A stretch of 64,000 nt of DNA from positions 1-64,000 of the forward strand of contig JBAZBJ010000004.1 in NCBI GenBank assembly GCA_041671525.1, in the 5' to 3' direction. Made by a program: the position numbers and the translations under genes. The notes beneath the pieces were generated by a model. The model saw only the letters and a list, made by a program, of their open reading frames with translations, did no database searches and was not told the origin of the DNA. This DNA is from UBA11098 sp041671525. Lineage in GTDB: Bacteria; Patescibacteriota; Minisyncoccia; Moranbacterales; UBA2206. Positions 1-6,386 of the stretch are shown here, one piece after another (the first letter of the stretch is position 1; each line of letters begins with the position of its first letter).

Positions 1-119
1 TTAAGATGATTAAAAGAGTATCATTTGGATTTAGAAACATTGATAATTATATTGCTAAAGTAACCCTCGCATTCATACCATTTCTGATGTTAATTCAACA
101 CACTATTTGTTAAAGAGCC
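1..119 (+). mobile_element. Right end of an ISL3-like insertion sequence (truncated by window)
   Basis: The window opens inside a transposase reading frame that stops at 111-113. The bases at 101-119 end in AAAGAGCC, which read from the other strand begin GGCTCTTT, the usual start of ISL3-family terminal inverted repeats. The stop codon lies inside this putative terminal repeat. The left end and most of the transposase lie outside the window, so neither completeness nor the target-site duplication can be judged. The family call rests on the terminal bases and the short C-terminal peptide. Confidence 0.5.
3..113 (+). CDS. Transposase C-terminus, ISL3-like (partial)
   Basis: An open frame runs in from the window edge and ends at 113. 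It encodes 36 residues including IKRVSFGFRNIDNY. ISL3-family transposases end with a similar Lys-Arg...Gly-(Phe/Tyr)-Arg-Asn-(Phe/Ile) motif followed by a short hydrophobic tail, which is what is seen. The catalytic DDE residues would be upstream and are not visible. No function can be tested beyond this tail; it may be an intact element or a remnant. Confidence 0.5.
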   Translation, partial: KMIKRVSFGFRNIDNYIAKVTLAFIPFLMLIQHTIC

Positions 120-229
120 ATATTGCCGAACCGCAAAGCCTCCGGCTAGATTTTCATAGTTTTCACATCAGAGCCTAAAAACAAAAATTACGTAATTAAT
201 TACTTACATAATTACGTAATTTTGCAAAT

Positions 230-319
230 TGGCGGAGAGGCAGGGATTCGAACCCTGGATCCCGGTTAAGGGATAACACGTTAGCAGTGTGCCGCTTTCG
301 GCCACTCAGCCACCTCTCC
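230..319 (-). tRNA. tRNA-Ser (anticodon GCU)
   Basis: On the minus strand a 90-nt cloverleaf has acceptor strands GGAGAGG and CCTCTCC, discriminator G, an encoded CCA end, a long variable arm (class II, as expected for Ser) and anticodon GCU in the loop CTGCTAA. It decodes AGC/AGU. It stands alone, with no gene closer than about 110 bases on either side. Confidence 0.95.
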
Positions 320-387
320 ATATACACGTTCTACTTTATCAGCTATTAACCAGAATATCAAGCCTCAAATAAAGCCCGTATTTACCT

Positions 388-416
388 TGACTTTTGCCCC
401 TCGGCGTGCTATCATA
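388..416 (+). promoter_or_regulatory. Sigma-70 promoter for the zinc-ribbon gene
   Basis: TTGACT at 388-393 and TATCAT at 411-416 are separated by exactly 17 bases. The predicted start near 423 gives a leader of roughly 115 nt before the ATG at 537. It is a good consensus match and the only strong candidate in this intergenic stretch. Confidence 0.65.
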
Positions 417-485
417 GCGCTACGGTGAAACCTTTCGCAATAGTCTTAGTTGTAGGCTCAAAAGTCCGAGATAAGCTATATGAGT

Positions 486-529
486 TAGTCACCCATCCCG
501 CCACGGCGGGCTAGAAAGGCAGGTGACTA
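486..529 (+). promoter_or_regulatory. Stem-loop in 5' leader of zinc-ribbon gene
   Basis: TAGTCACC (486-493) pairs perfectly with GGTGACTA (522-529). Inside it CCCGCC (497-502) pairs with GGCGGG (505-510). The structure ends seven bases before the start codon and would cover the ribosome landing zone; no classical Shine-Dalgarno is visible. A translational control element is an inference. The inner palindrome also resembles the dispersed CCGCCATGGCGG repeats of this window. Confidence 0.45.
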
Positions 530-536
530 GACTTAA

Positions 537-779
537 ATGGCTTATCAAGATAATAATCGTCCACAACGCCAGATGTTTGACATTACTGCGTTGAACATCA
601 CTTGCGCTGAATGTGGAACTCCGATCACTCAGCTTCCCTTCGAACCAACATTGAAAGATGACGGTACTTATGGAAAACTTTATTGTTACGAATGTAACAA
701 AAAAAGAATGGCTGACAAACCGAAACGAAGTTTCGGAGCTGGCAACGGCGGATTCGGCGGAGGAAGAAACAGATACTAA
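537..779 (+). CDS. CxxC zinc-ribbon protein with Gly/Arg-rich tail
   Basis: An 80-residue protein with a four-cysteine zinc ribbon: CAEC at about residues 23-26 and CYEC at about 50-53, with the spacer PFEPTLKDDGTYGKLY. This matches the small ribbon proteins common in Patescibacteria that follow a C-x2-C-G...PF.P...YC..C pattern. The C-terminus (FGAGNGGFGGGRNRY) is glycine- and arginine-rich, as in RNA-binding tails. A role in RNA or ribosome binding is plausible but unproven. It is monocistronic, with its own promoter (388-416), a structured leader and a strong terminator (791-818), suggesting high expression. Confidence 0.8.
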   Translation: MAYQDNNRPQRQMFDITALNITCAECGTPITQLPFEPTLKDDGTYGKLYCYECNKKRMADKPKRSFGAGNGGFGGGRNRY

Positions 780-790
780 ACAAATTAAAA

Positions 791-818
791 AAATCGGCTT
801 AGGCCGATTTTTTTTATT
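791..818 (+). terminator. Rho-independent terminator
   Basis: AAATCGGC (791-798) pairs with GCCGATTT (803-810) around a TTAG loop and is followed by a T run. It lies 11 bases after the stop of the zinc-ribbon gene. Confidence 0.85.
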
Positions 819-820
819 TT

Positions 821-952
821 AAAATCCAAAGTTCAAAAAACAAAATCCAAATAAATTCCAAGAAATAAAATCACAAAATTAAAAACATTTTCAAAATTTG
901 GATTTAGTCATTTTAATTTTATTTGAAATTTGAACTTTAGATTTTGGATTTC
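821..952. repeat. Imperfect AT-rich inverted repeat
   Basis: The left part carries AAAATCCAAAGTTCAAA and the right part TTTGAACTTTAGATTTTGG, roughly its reverse complement, enclosing AT-rich sequence with further CAAAAT/ATTTTG complementarity. It fills the space between two convergent genes. It looks like a dispersed AT-rich palindromic element; no coding potential is seen. Confidence 0.5.
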
Positions 953-956
953 CACC

Positions 957-1454
957 CTAGATTCCCAGCATCCTTTCAAAAGTATCCACCGCACTCGGCA
1001 CCTGCTTGACCTCCTGGATATATTCCAACAGGATCTCGCGGATTTTCACCGGATCTTCGTCGTGCACCGGGATATGGATGAAGGGGATCAATTTATTCTT
1101 GGTGTGCAGACTGATGACTTTCACCTGCCCCGGTTCGTAAAAGATCCAAAAAGATTTCACGTTATCAAACTCATAAATTTCCCGGCCGGAAATAATCCCA
1201 TCATGGGTGATATAAAAATCCACGACCCGTGGTTCCTTGTTGATGAAGATGTAGCCGACCACTCCGACCAAAATGAAAGTGATCGCCATCACCGGACTGT
1301 TCGTGTACACCGCATAGGCAATTACCGCCGCCAAAAAAAGCCCGGCATACAAATACCAATGCTGACTTTTCTCCATGATTTCATACTCCGGCGCCCGCCA
1401 ATGAAACAGCGCGCCGTGATCGTTATCTTCTTGTATATTTGTGTTTGTATCCAT
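957..1454 (-). CDS. Membrane protein with two TM segments and C-terminal beta domain
   Basis: A 165-residue protein starting MDTNTNIQEDND. Upstream in-frame starts would lie inside tRNA-Arg, so the ATG at 1452-1454 is chosen. Two hydrophobic segments at about residues 31-50 and 55-71 are followed by a soluble domain (KEPRVVDFYITHDGI... to the end). The arrangement HWRAPEYE-TM-TM-beta-rich domain resembles bacterial PH-like membrane proteins often annotated as hypothetical in Patescibacteria. The function is unknown. There is no obvious Shine-Dalgarno, and tRNA-Arg begins seven bases upstream. Confidence 0.75.
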   Translation of the reverse strand: MDTNTNIQEDNDHGALFHWRAPEYEIMEKSQHWYLYAGLFLAAVIAYAVYTNSPVMAITFILVGVVGYIFINKEPRVVDFYITHDGIISGREIYEFDNVKSFWIFYEPGQVKVISLHTKNKLIPFIHIPVHDEDPVKIREILLEYIQEVKQVPSAVDTFERMLGI

Positions 1455-1460
1455 AAATAA

Positions 1461-1536
1461 TGGTGCGCTTAGCAGGAATCGAACCTGCGACCTTCTGGAC
1501 CGCAACCAGACGCTCTATCCACTGAGCTATAAGCGC
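1461..1536 (-). tRNA. tRNA-Arg (anticodon GCG)
   Basis: A 76-nt minus-strand cloverleaf with acceptor GCGCTTA/TAAGCGC, discriminator A and encoded CCA. The anticodon loop TTGCGGT gives GCG, reading CGC and by wobble CGU. Most bacteria read this box with an ACG tRNA whose A34 is deaminated by TadA; a genomic G34 avoids that need. Confidence 0.93.
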
Positions 1537-1557
1537 GTCACTTCGGCGAACCGAAGG

Positions 1558-1644
1558 CGGAAGGGGTGAGATTCGAACTCACGGAACCCTTTCAGGTTCG
1601 ACAGTTTTCAAGACTGTTTCCTTAAACCACTCGGACACCCTTCC
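1558..1644 (-). tRNA. tRNA-Ser (anticodon UGA)
   Basis: An 87-nt class II cloverleaf on the minus strand with acceptor GGAAGGG/CCCTTCC, a long variable arm, anticodon loop CTTGAAA (UGA) and discriminator G. The next three bases are CCT, so the CCA end is not fully encoded, unlike the neighbouring tRNA-Arg. Confidence 0.93.
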
Positions 1645-1688
1645 ATAAAAACTATCATACCAGCAAGTGGCTTATTTGTAAATAATTA

Positions 1689-2522
1689 TCAATATTTTTT
1701 CACAAAATCCCCAAACAGTTCCATCACGATTTTCGTGTTCTTTCCCACCTTCCCATCTCCGACTTTTCGGCCATCAATCCTGACCACCGGCACGACATCC
1801 TTGTTGGTCGCGGTCAAAAAAACTTCGTCAGCCGCATATAATTCTTTTTCCAAAATGGATCTTTCTTCAACCATCATTCCCTTCTTTTTGGCGAGCATGA
1901 TTATCACATTTCTAGTAGTACCCACCAATATCTTGTCTTTTGTCGTTATTAACTTATTTTTCTTCACAATAAAAAAATTACTCGTTGAAGCCTCCAGCGC
2001 TTTACCATCTTTCACATAAATTATTTCCAAACTTTTCTTCCGTTCTTTTTGTTTCTGATTTTTTATCGCAACCGCATAGTTCGTTATTTTGGCCAGCGGA
2101 AAATCGCGATCATGCGCAATCGTCATCACTCCGGCGCCTTTTTGAAAAACATCTCCCGGAAGACTACTGAAATTTTCGATCAAGATAAAGAAGGTCTCCC
2201 TCCCGCGTTCGTGCGCGAATCCATTATGACTAGCTCCTCCAGACAGGACAGTGCGGATATTGGCTTTCTCAAAACCATTCAGTTTCAGAAGTTTAGCAAT
2301 GGTTTCTTTAAATGTGCTCTTATTTATTGGCACTTTCAAATTTAATTCCATAGCCGAATTTTGAAATCTTTTCCAGTGCGCGTCAAACAGAAACGGCTTG
2401 CCATTAGCCGTGCACATCACGTCAAAAACCCCATACCCGCGCAGCAGACCGATATCATAGGGGCTGATTTTGACCTTGTCCAGGGTGGTGATTTTGCCGT
2501 TGAAATAACAGTAGTTCTTCAT
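1689..2522 (-). CDS. Class IV PLP aminotransferase (BCAT / D-amino-acid family)
   Basis: A 277-residue protein starting MKNYCYFNGKITT. A longer frame exists upstream but crosses a promoter and an inverted-repeat RNA element, so the internal ATG at 2520-2522 is used. Features of fold-type IV PLP enzymes are visible: N-terminal SPYDIGLLRGYGVFDVM, the likely Schiff-base lysine in KITNYAVAIK, and the phosphate-binding glutamate region GKALEASTSNFFIV. It would transfer an amino group between an amino acid and a 2-oxo acid (branched-chain or D-amino acid), or act as an aminodeoxychorismate lyase; substrate cannot be decided. It stands alone, diverging from the promoter at 2570. Confidence 0.85.
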   Translation of the reverse strand: MKNYCYFNGKITTLDKVKISPYDIGLLRGYGVFDVMCTANGKPFLFDAHWKRFQNSAMELNLKVPINKSTFKETIAKLLKLNGFEKANIRTVLSGGASHNGFAHERGRETFFILIENFSSLPGDVFQKGAGVMTIAHDRDFPLAKITNYAVAIKNQKQKERKKSLEIIYVKDGKALEASTSNFFIVKKNKLITTKDKILVGTTRNVIIMLAKKKGMMVEERSILEKELYAADEVFLTATNKDVVPVVRIDGRKVGDGKVGKNTKIVMELFGDFVKKY

Positions 2523-2569
2523 GAGTTCATTATACAGAAATACCTCCCTCCCATCAACCCTGCAAAACC

Positions 2570-2597
2570 TTGACAAATCCTGAAAACATGCTAATAT
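2570..2597 (+). promoter_or_regulatory. Strong sigma-70 promoter (P1)
   Basis: Consensus TTGACA at 2570-2575 and TAATAT at 2592-2597, spacer 16. The predicted start at about 2604 coincides with the first base of the stem of the RNA element at 2603-2682. Confidence 0.7.
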
Positions 2598-2602
2598 TCT
2601 CA

Positions 2603-2682
2603 GACGTCGGGCAAGGATCTCGATGGGGGCATGGCATCCAACCCTCCAGCTGTGTCCTTTATCCCCACCCTTGTCCGACGTC
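2603..2682 (+). ncRNA. Candidate structured small RNA or leader element
   Basis: An 80-base segment whose ends form a 14-bp stem: GACGTCGGGCAAGG (2603-2616) with CCTTGTCCGACGTC (2669-2682). The one non-Watson-Crick pair is a G-U wobble only when the plus strand is transcribed (A-C on the other strand), which supports plus-strand RNA. A second nested helix TGGGG/CCCCA lies inside. A consensus promoter places the 5' end exactly at the stem. It lacks the conserved loop of SRP RNA and does not resemble tmRNA, RNase P or 6S RNA as far as can be seen. No U-run terminator follows, so it may instead be the first part of a long leader for the gene at 2864. Confidence 0.45.
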
Positions 2683-2684
2683 AA

Positions 2685-2711
2685 TTTACAAAAAAATGAA
2701 ACCGTTATAAT
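2685..2711 (+). promoter_or_regulatory. Second promoter (P2) upstream of small basic protein
   Basis: Perfect TATAAT at 2706-2711 with TTTACA at 2685-2690 (15-base spacer, short). It starts immediately after the structured element and would give a leader of about 145 nt. Confidence 0.5.
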
Positions 2712-2753
2712 ATACACATATCAGTAAGGTTGTAGGGGTTTTATCCAGTGGGG

Positions 2754-2860
2754 AACCTCCTCATCAGAGGAGGCAATAAATCTGTAATGGAAGGAGGTTT
2801 AACCGTTCTTTTTTACAAAATTCAACTCTGTGGGGGAGTTGAACAAAATTTCACGGAGGA
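2754..2860 (+). promoter_or_regulatory. Switch-like leader with competing hairpins
   Basis: AACCTCCT (2754-2761) can pair locally with GAGGAGG (2767-2773) or distally with AGGAGGTT (2792-2799); the two pairings exclude each other. A further hairpin TTCAACTC/GAGTTGAA (2821-2843) precedes the real Shine-Dalgarno GGAGGA (2855-2860), which could also pair with the same CCTCC. This looks like an attenuator or translational switch; the ligand, if any, is unknown. Confidence 0.45.
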
Positions 2861-2863
2861 TAT

Positions 2864-3121
2864 ATGTCAGCAAAAAAAGCAACGTCTGCAAAGAAGGCTG
2901 CATCGACAAAAAAAGCACCACTCGCTAAGAAGGCAGACTCGAGAGATATCGTGGTGCTGATCTGCGGTGGTGGAACAGGAATCGCGAAAAAGTATGATAG
3001 AGCGAATGGGATTGTGCTTATCGAAGGAAAGAGCTCGAATTATGAAGTTCCAACCACAAAGATAAGCATAGCAGGACATCCAAACCTGAATTCTCTGCCG
3101 CATTTCGAAGCAACAATGTAA
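2864..3121 (+). CDS. Small protein with Lys/Ala-rich histone-like N-terminus
   Basis: An 85-residue protein. Residues 1-26 are repeats of AKK/TKK (SAKKATSAKKAASTKKAP), like histone H1 or HU tails, followed by a compact domain with DIVVLICGGGTGIAKKYD and a C-terminal beta-rich part. The start has a clear Shine-Dalgarno (GGAGGA at 2855). Two tandem promoters, a structured leader and a strong terminator frame it, implying high and regulated expression. The basic tail suggests nucleic-acid binding; the folded part is not recognised. Confidence 0.75.
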   Translation: MSAKKATSAKKAASTKKAPLAKKADSRDIVVLICGGGTGIAKKYDRANGIVLIEGKSSNYEVPTTKISIAGHPNLNSLPHFEATM

Positions 3122-3213
3122 TTTCTCCTCTTTGAGAGAGGGGTTAACAGAAACATGCATGCCTCTCTCATTTTCGAGAAAACGAAAGGCCTCCCCTTTC
3201 GGTTCCGTAGTAA

Positions 3214-3250
3214 GCGGTAACCATCATTTGATGGTTACCGCCTTTTTTTT
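3214..3250 (+). terminator. Rho-independent terminator
   Basis: GCGGTAACCATCA (from 3214) pairs with TGATGGTTACCGC around a short TT loop, followed by eight T residues (3243-3250). It separates the small basic protein from recG and argues against the longer recG frame that begins upstream at 3132. Confidence 0.92.
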
Positions 3251-3278
3251 ATTTCCCAAAATGCTTTATACTGAAACT

Positions 3279-5399
3279 ATGTTCACTCCCAACACCAAAC
3301 TAGCCGCCATCCCCAAAATCACCCCAAAATATCAAAAACTTTTGGACAAACTCGGACTCCAGACCGTCCAGGATCTTTTGCTATACTTTCCTTTCCGCTA
3401 TGACGATTTTTCCAAGGTCGTTCCGATCAGTCAGGATTATGTCGGCCAGACTGTCACCATTGCCGGCATCATCCAAAAAAAGAAACTAGCCCGGATTTTC
3501 CGTCGCAAAATGACCATCGCCGAAATTGTGATTCAGCCCGCCTCGACTCGCGGAGACGACCGCTCGTCGACGCGAGGCGGGGACGAGAATAATACCCCAC
3601 TTAAAGCTGTCTGGTTCAATCAGCCGTATATTTTAGAAAGTCTGCCTGAAGGTGCGGCCGTGCGCCTCTCCGGCAAGTTGGAGTTCAAAGGTCGCACTTT
3701 TTCCATGGTCAACCCGGCTTGGGAGCGCGCCGAGCGCACGCAGACCAACACGGGCATCTTGGTGCCGGTCTATCCGGAGACTAAGGGTCTGACCTCCAAA
3801 TGGCTACGCTGGCAACTGAAGCCCCTTCTGGAAAGCGCCCAGCAGATGGAAGATACGCTACCTTATGATATTCGCCAAAGATTAAATTTGTATGATATTT
3901 ATACCGCGTTGCAACAGATCCATTTCCCAGAGAATCAGGAAAAGTTGCTACGCGCCCAAAAACGTTTCGCTTTTCAGGAAATGTTTCTGGTGCAGCTCAA
4001 AACTTTGCAGGTCAAGCAGGATTGGGAACAAAACAATTCTTTGGCCATCCCCTTTGACGAAGAGCTGATCAAGAATTTTGTCAGCACCTTGCCTTTCAAA
4101 TTGACCAACGCCCAACGCAAGGCCTCTTTCGAAATTTTGAAAGACTTGGAAAAACCCAAGCCGATGAATCGCCTCTTGAACGGTGACGTCGGCAGCGGCA
4201 AAACGATCGTGGCCGCCATCGCGGCCTTGCAAGCCATGCAAGCCGGCTTTCAAGTGGCCATCATGGCGCCGACGGAAGTCTTAGCCAAACAACATTTTGA
4301 AAGTTTTTCGAAATTATTTGCCGAGTATGATTTCAATGTGGCACTACTGACCAATTCGTATAAAAAACTGAATGGCGCTGATGAAACTCGTCCGGATCTG
4401 CTACAAAATATTCGCAAAGGCAGCATCGAGCTGGTCATCGGAACGCATGCCATCATCCAAAAAGACGTGAAATTTGAAAATCTGGCTTTGATCGTGATTG
4501 ATGAGCAGCACCGCTTCGGCGTGGCGCAGCGCGCGCTCTTGCAACAGGAAACCATGGAAATCAAAGACGGCGTTGCCAAAACTATCCCCCATCTTCTGAC
4601 CATGACGGCCACACCAATTCCCCGCACGCTGGCTATTGCCTTGTTTGGTAGTTTGGAACTTTCAATTTTAGACGAGATGCCCAAAAACCGTAAACCCATT
4701 ATTACCAAAATTGTACCACCAACCGGCCGCCAAGAAATTTATGCTTTTATCAATAATGAAATAAACAATGGTCGCCAAGTTTTTGTTATCTTCCCGCTGG
4801 TGGAAGAATCCAAAGCCATGACCGAAGTCAAAGCCGCCACCACCGAGCATGAAAGATTAGAAAAAATATTTCCTCAGTTCAAAATTGGCTTGATGCATGG
4901 CCGCCTCAAGGCCAAAGAAAAAGAATTGGCCATGCAAGCATTCAAGGACAGAAAAACGCAAATTCTGGTTTCCACCTCGGTGGTCGAAGTCGGCATCGAC
5001 ATTCCTAACGCTTCGGTCATGATTATCGAGGATGCCGATCGTTTCGGCCTGTCCCAGCTCCACCAATTCCGCGGTCGTGTCGGTCGGGGTGAACACCAAT
5101 CCTATTGTTTTCTTTTTTCTAGCAGCGTTGGCAACGCTCGTCTGAAAGCTTTAGAAGAAAACACCGATGGTTTCGCCATCGCCGAAAAAGATCTGGTACT
5201 GCGTGGCCCAGGCCAATTCTTCGGCACCATCCAATCGGGCCTCCCTGACATCGCCATGGAGCATCTAGCCAACGTTAATCTCATCAAACATTCCCGCGCC
5301 GAAGCGCAAAACCTGCTCAAAGCCGACCCGCAACTAAAAAAGCACCCCGCCCTGCAGGATGCCCTTCTGAAATTTTCGGAAAAGATTCACTTGGAATAA
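3279..5399 (+). CDS. recG: ATP-dependent DNA helicase RecG
   Basis: About 706 residues from MFTPNTKLAAIPKI. RecG remodels stalled forks and branch-migrates Holliday junctions. Seen in order: helix-hairpin-like LDKLGLQTVQDLLLYFPFRYDDF, the OB-fold wedge domain, helicase motif I GDVGSGKT, motif II DEQH, motif III TATPIPRTLA, and motif VI QFRGRVGRG. An earlier in-frame stretch crosses a terminator, so the ATG at 3279 (or 3261) is the start. TATACT at 3267-3272 sits seven bases before 3279, compatible with a leaderless message. The wedge domain carries an odd Arg/Asp/Ser-rich insertion coded by a palindromic element (3537-3581). Its stop is two bases from that of the convergent HD gene. Confidence 0.95.
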   Translation: MFTPNTKLAAIPKITPKYQKLLDKLGLQTVQDLLLYFPFRYDDFSKVVPISQDYVGQTVTIAGIIQKKKLARIFRRKMTIAEIVIQPASTRGDDRSSTRGGDENNTPLKAVWFNQPYILESLPEGAAVRLSGKLEFKGRTFSMVNPAWERAERTQTNTGILVPVYPETKGLTSKWLRWQLKPLLESAQQMEDTLPYDIRQRLNLYDIYTALQQIHFPENQEKLLRAQKRFAFQEMFLVQLKTLQVKQDWEQNNSLAIPFDEELIKNFVSTLPFKLTNAQRKASFEILKDLEKPKPMNRLLNGDVGSGKTIVAAIAALQAMQAGFQVAIMAPTEVLAKQHFESFSKLFAEYDFNVALLTNSYKKLNGADETRPDLLQNIRKGSIELVIGTHAIIQKDVKFENLALIVIDEQHRFGVAQRALLQQETMEIKDGVAKTIPHLLTMTATPIPRTLAIALFGSLELSILDEMPKNRKPIITKIVPPTGRQEIYAFINNEINNGRQVFVIFPLVEESKAMTEVKAATTEHERLEKIFPQFKIGLMHGRLKAKEKELAMQAFKDRKTQILVSTSVVEVGIDIPNASVMIIEDADRFGLSQLHQFRGRVGRGEHQSYCFLFSSSVGNARLKALEENTDGFAIAEKDLVLRGPGQFFGTIQSGLPDIAMEHLANVNLIKHSRAEAQNLLKADPQLKKHPALQDALLKFSEKIHLE
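3537..3581. repeat. In-frame palindromic insertion in recG
   Basis: CCCGCCTCG (3537-3545) and CGAGGCGGG (3573-3581) are inverted repeats enclosing further CGTCGACG symmetry. The segment is read through in frame as a low-complexity Ser/Thr/Arg/Gly/Asp stretch in the OB-fold domain, where RecG proteins normally have a short loop. Confidence 0.55.
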
Positions 5400-5401
5400 A
5401 A

Positions 5402-5908
5402 TCACTTCTGCCATTTCCTTATTTCGCTAAACACCGCGCCATTAAAATCTTCCGGCTTATATTTGAAAATCGCGACCGTAGTTTTAGCGCAATATTCCAG
5501 CTCAGCCTGGTTGTCAGTTTTTGTGTAATGTTGGAAACTATCCAACGTGTCGGCGGCCTTAACAATCAGCGCATCCTGACCAGCGGCGGCACAACGGCGG
5601 ATCAGTTCTTCGATGCGCTCGTCAGAATCTTGGATTGAACGATCTTTGGAATTGGCCTGAACTATTTTCAAAACATTGTCGCCAAATTCCTCCCGTAACA
5701 TCTGCTCAGTAATATCCGAAAATTCCAGCGCGTCATGCAAAACGCCCGCCAAAACGATATCACGCGCATAACCTCTTTCATATAGATACACGCCCACTCG
5801 GATATCATGAAACAGCACTGGCTTGCGCGAGCCCTCTTCCGAAACCGGAAAATGTTCCGCCAGCATCCGTACCGCTTTTTCAAATTCAATGTCGAGTGAT
5901 TTTTCCAT
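5402..5908 (-). CDS. HD-domain phosphohydrolase (RelA/SpoT-like hydrolase domain)
   Basis: A 168-residue single-domain protein with the HD signature: HDIRVG near residue 34, GVLHDALEFSD near 81-91 and KAADTLDS near 137. This spacing is that of the (p)ppGpp hydrolase domain of RelA/SpoT and of stand-alone small alarmone hydrolases, but the synthetase domain is absent, so it could hydrolyse (p)ppGpp or another nucleotide. Last gene of a four-gene minus-strand operon, 19 bases after the NUDIX gene, and convergent with recG. Confidence 0.8.
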   Translation of the reverse strand: MEKSLDIEFEKAVRMLAEHFPVSEEGSRKPVLFHDIRVGVYLYERGYARDIVLAGVLHDALEFSDITEQMLREEFGDNVLKIVQANSKDRSIQDSDERIEELIRRCAAAGQDALIVKAADTLDSFQHYTKTDNQAELEYCAKTTVAIFKYKPEDFNGAVFSEIRKWQK

Positions 5909-5927
5909 TTATTTGACTATTACTTTT

Positions 5928-6386
5928 CTAAATATATCCCAGCCTTTGAAACAACTCCACCGAAGGTGGTGTTAACTTTTTATTTTTTAACTCTGCAATG
6001 TCCGTCCAGGTATATTTTTCCAGGTCATCATTCAGGAAAACTTCTATCTCGTCCGCCAACTTATCCTTGATTTCAACCCTATACACAAGAAATTTCATCT
6101 TGCATAAAACCCTTTCTCCTGTCTCTTTTAGAATTTTTTCCGATTCTCCTTTCCCCAAATCATCAATCAATATCATTTTATACGGGGTCACGTCAATGCC
6201 CGTTTCTTCTTTTATTTCCCTTACCAAAGCCTGCTCCGGAGATTCCCCTTTTTCGATGCCTCCACCTGGAATATGCCAGCAATCCGAATAAACACCCCCT
6301 TTGTCAGGATTCTTTGTGCCTTGAAAAATTTTCCCCTCTTTTGAGACAATTATTGCCGCTACAATGTCCCGATTTACTATTTTCAT
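5928..6386 (-). CDS. NUDIX hydrolase
   Basis: A 152-residue protein with a complete Nudix box: GGGIEKGESPEQALVREI followed by KEETGI, matching G-x5-E-x7-REUxEExGU. It hydrolyses nucleoside diphosphates linked to another moiety; the substrate is unknown. Its ATG overlaps the TGA of the upstream glycosyltransferase by four bases (6383-6386), indicating translational coupling, and it shows UGA is a normal stop here. Confidence 0.9.
   Translation of the reverse strand: MKIVNRDIVAAIIVSKEGKIFQGTKNPDKGGVYSDCWHIPGGGIEKGESPEQALVREIKEETGIDVTPYKMILIDDLGKGESEKILKETGERVLCKMKFLVYRVEIKDKLADEIEVFLNDDLEKYTWTDIAELKNKKLTPPSVELFQRLGYI

Noticed and set aside
930..1460. Plus-strand frame opposite the membrane protein gene at 957
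   Set aside because: Composition (His/Asp/Arg-rich, no domain) is that of an antisense shadow; the minus-strand protein has TM segments and a family-like pattern.
2603..2682. SRP (4.5S) RNA
   Set aside because: The stem-loop size fits loosely, but the conserved GGAA-type loop and AGCAG internal-loop motif are absent on both strands.
2748..2960. Frame starting in the leader of the small basic protein
   Set aside because: It overlaps the real gene out of frame and is explained by the structured leader.
3132..3278. N-terminal extension of recG
   Set aside because: It would read through a strong terminator hairpin and does not resemble RecG.
6383..6386. Alternative genetic code (UGA as glycine)
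   Set aside because: UGA serves as the stop of the glycosyltransferase in an ATGA overlap with the NUDIX gene, and no in-frame UGA is needed in any conserved gene.
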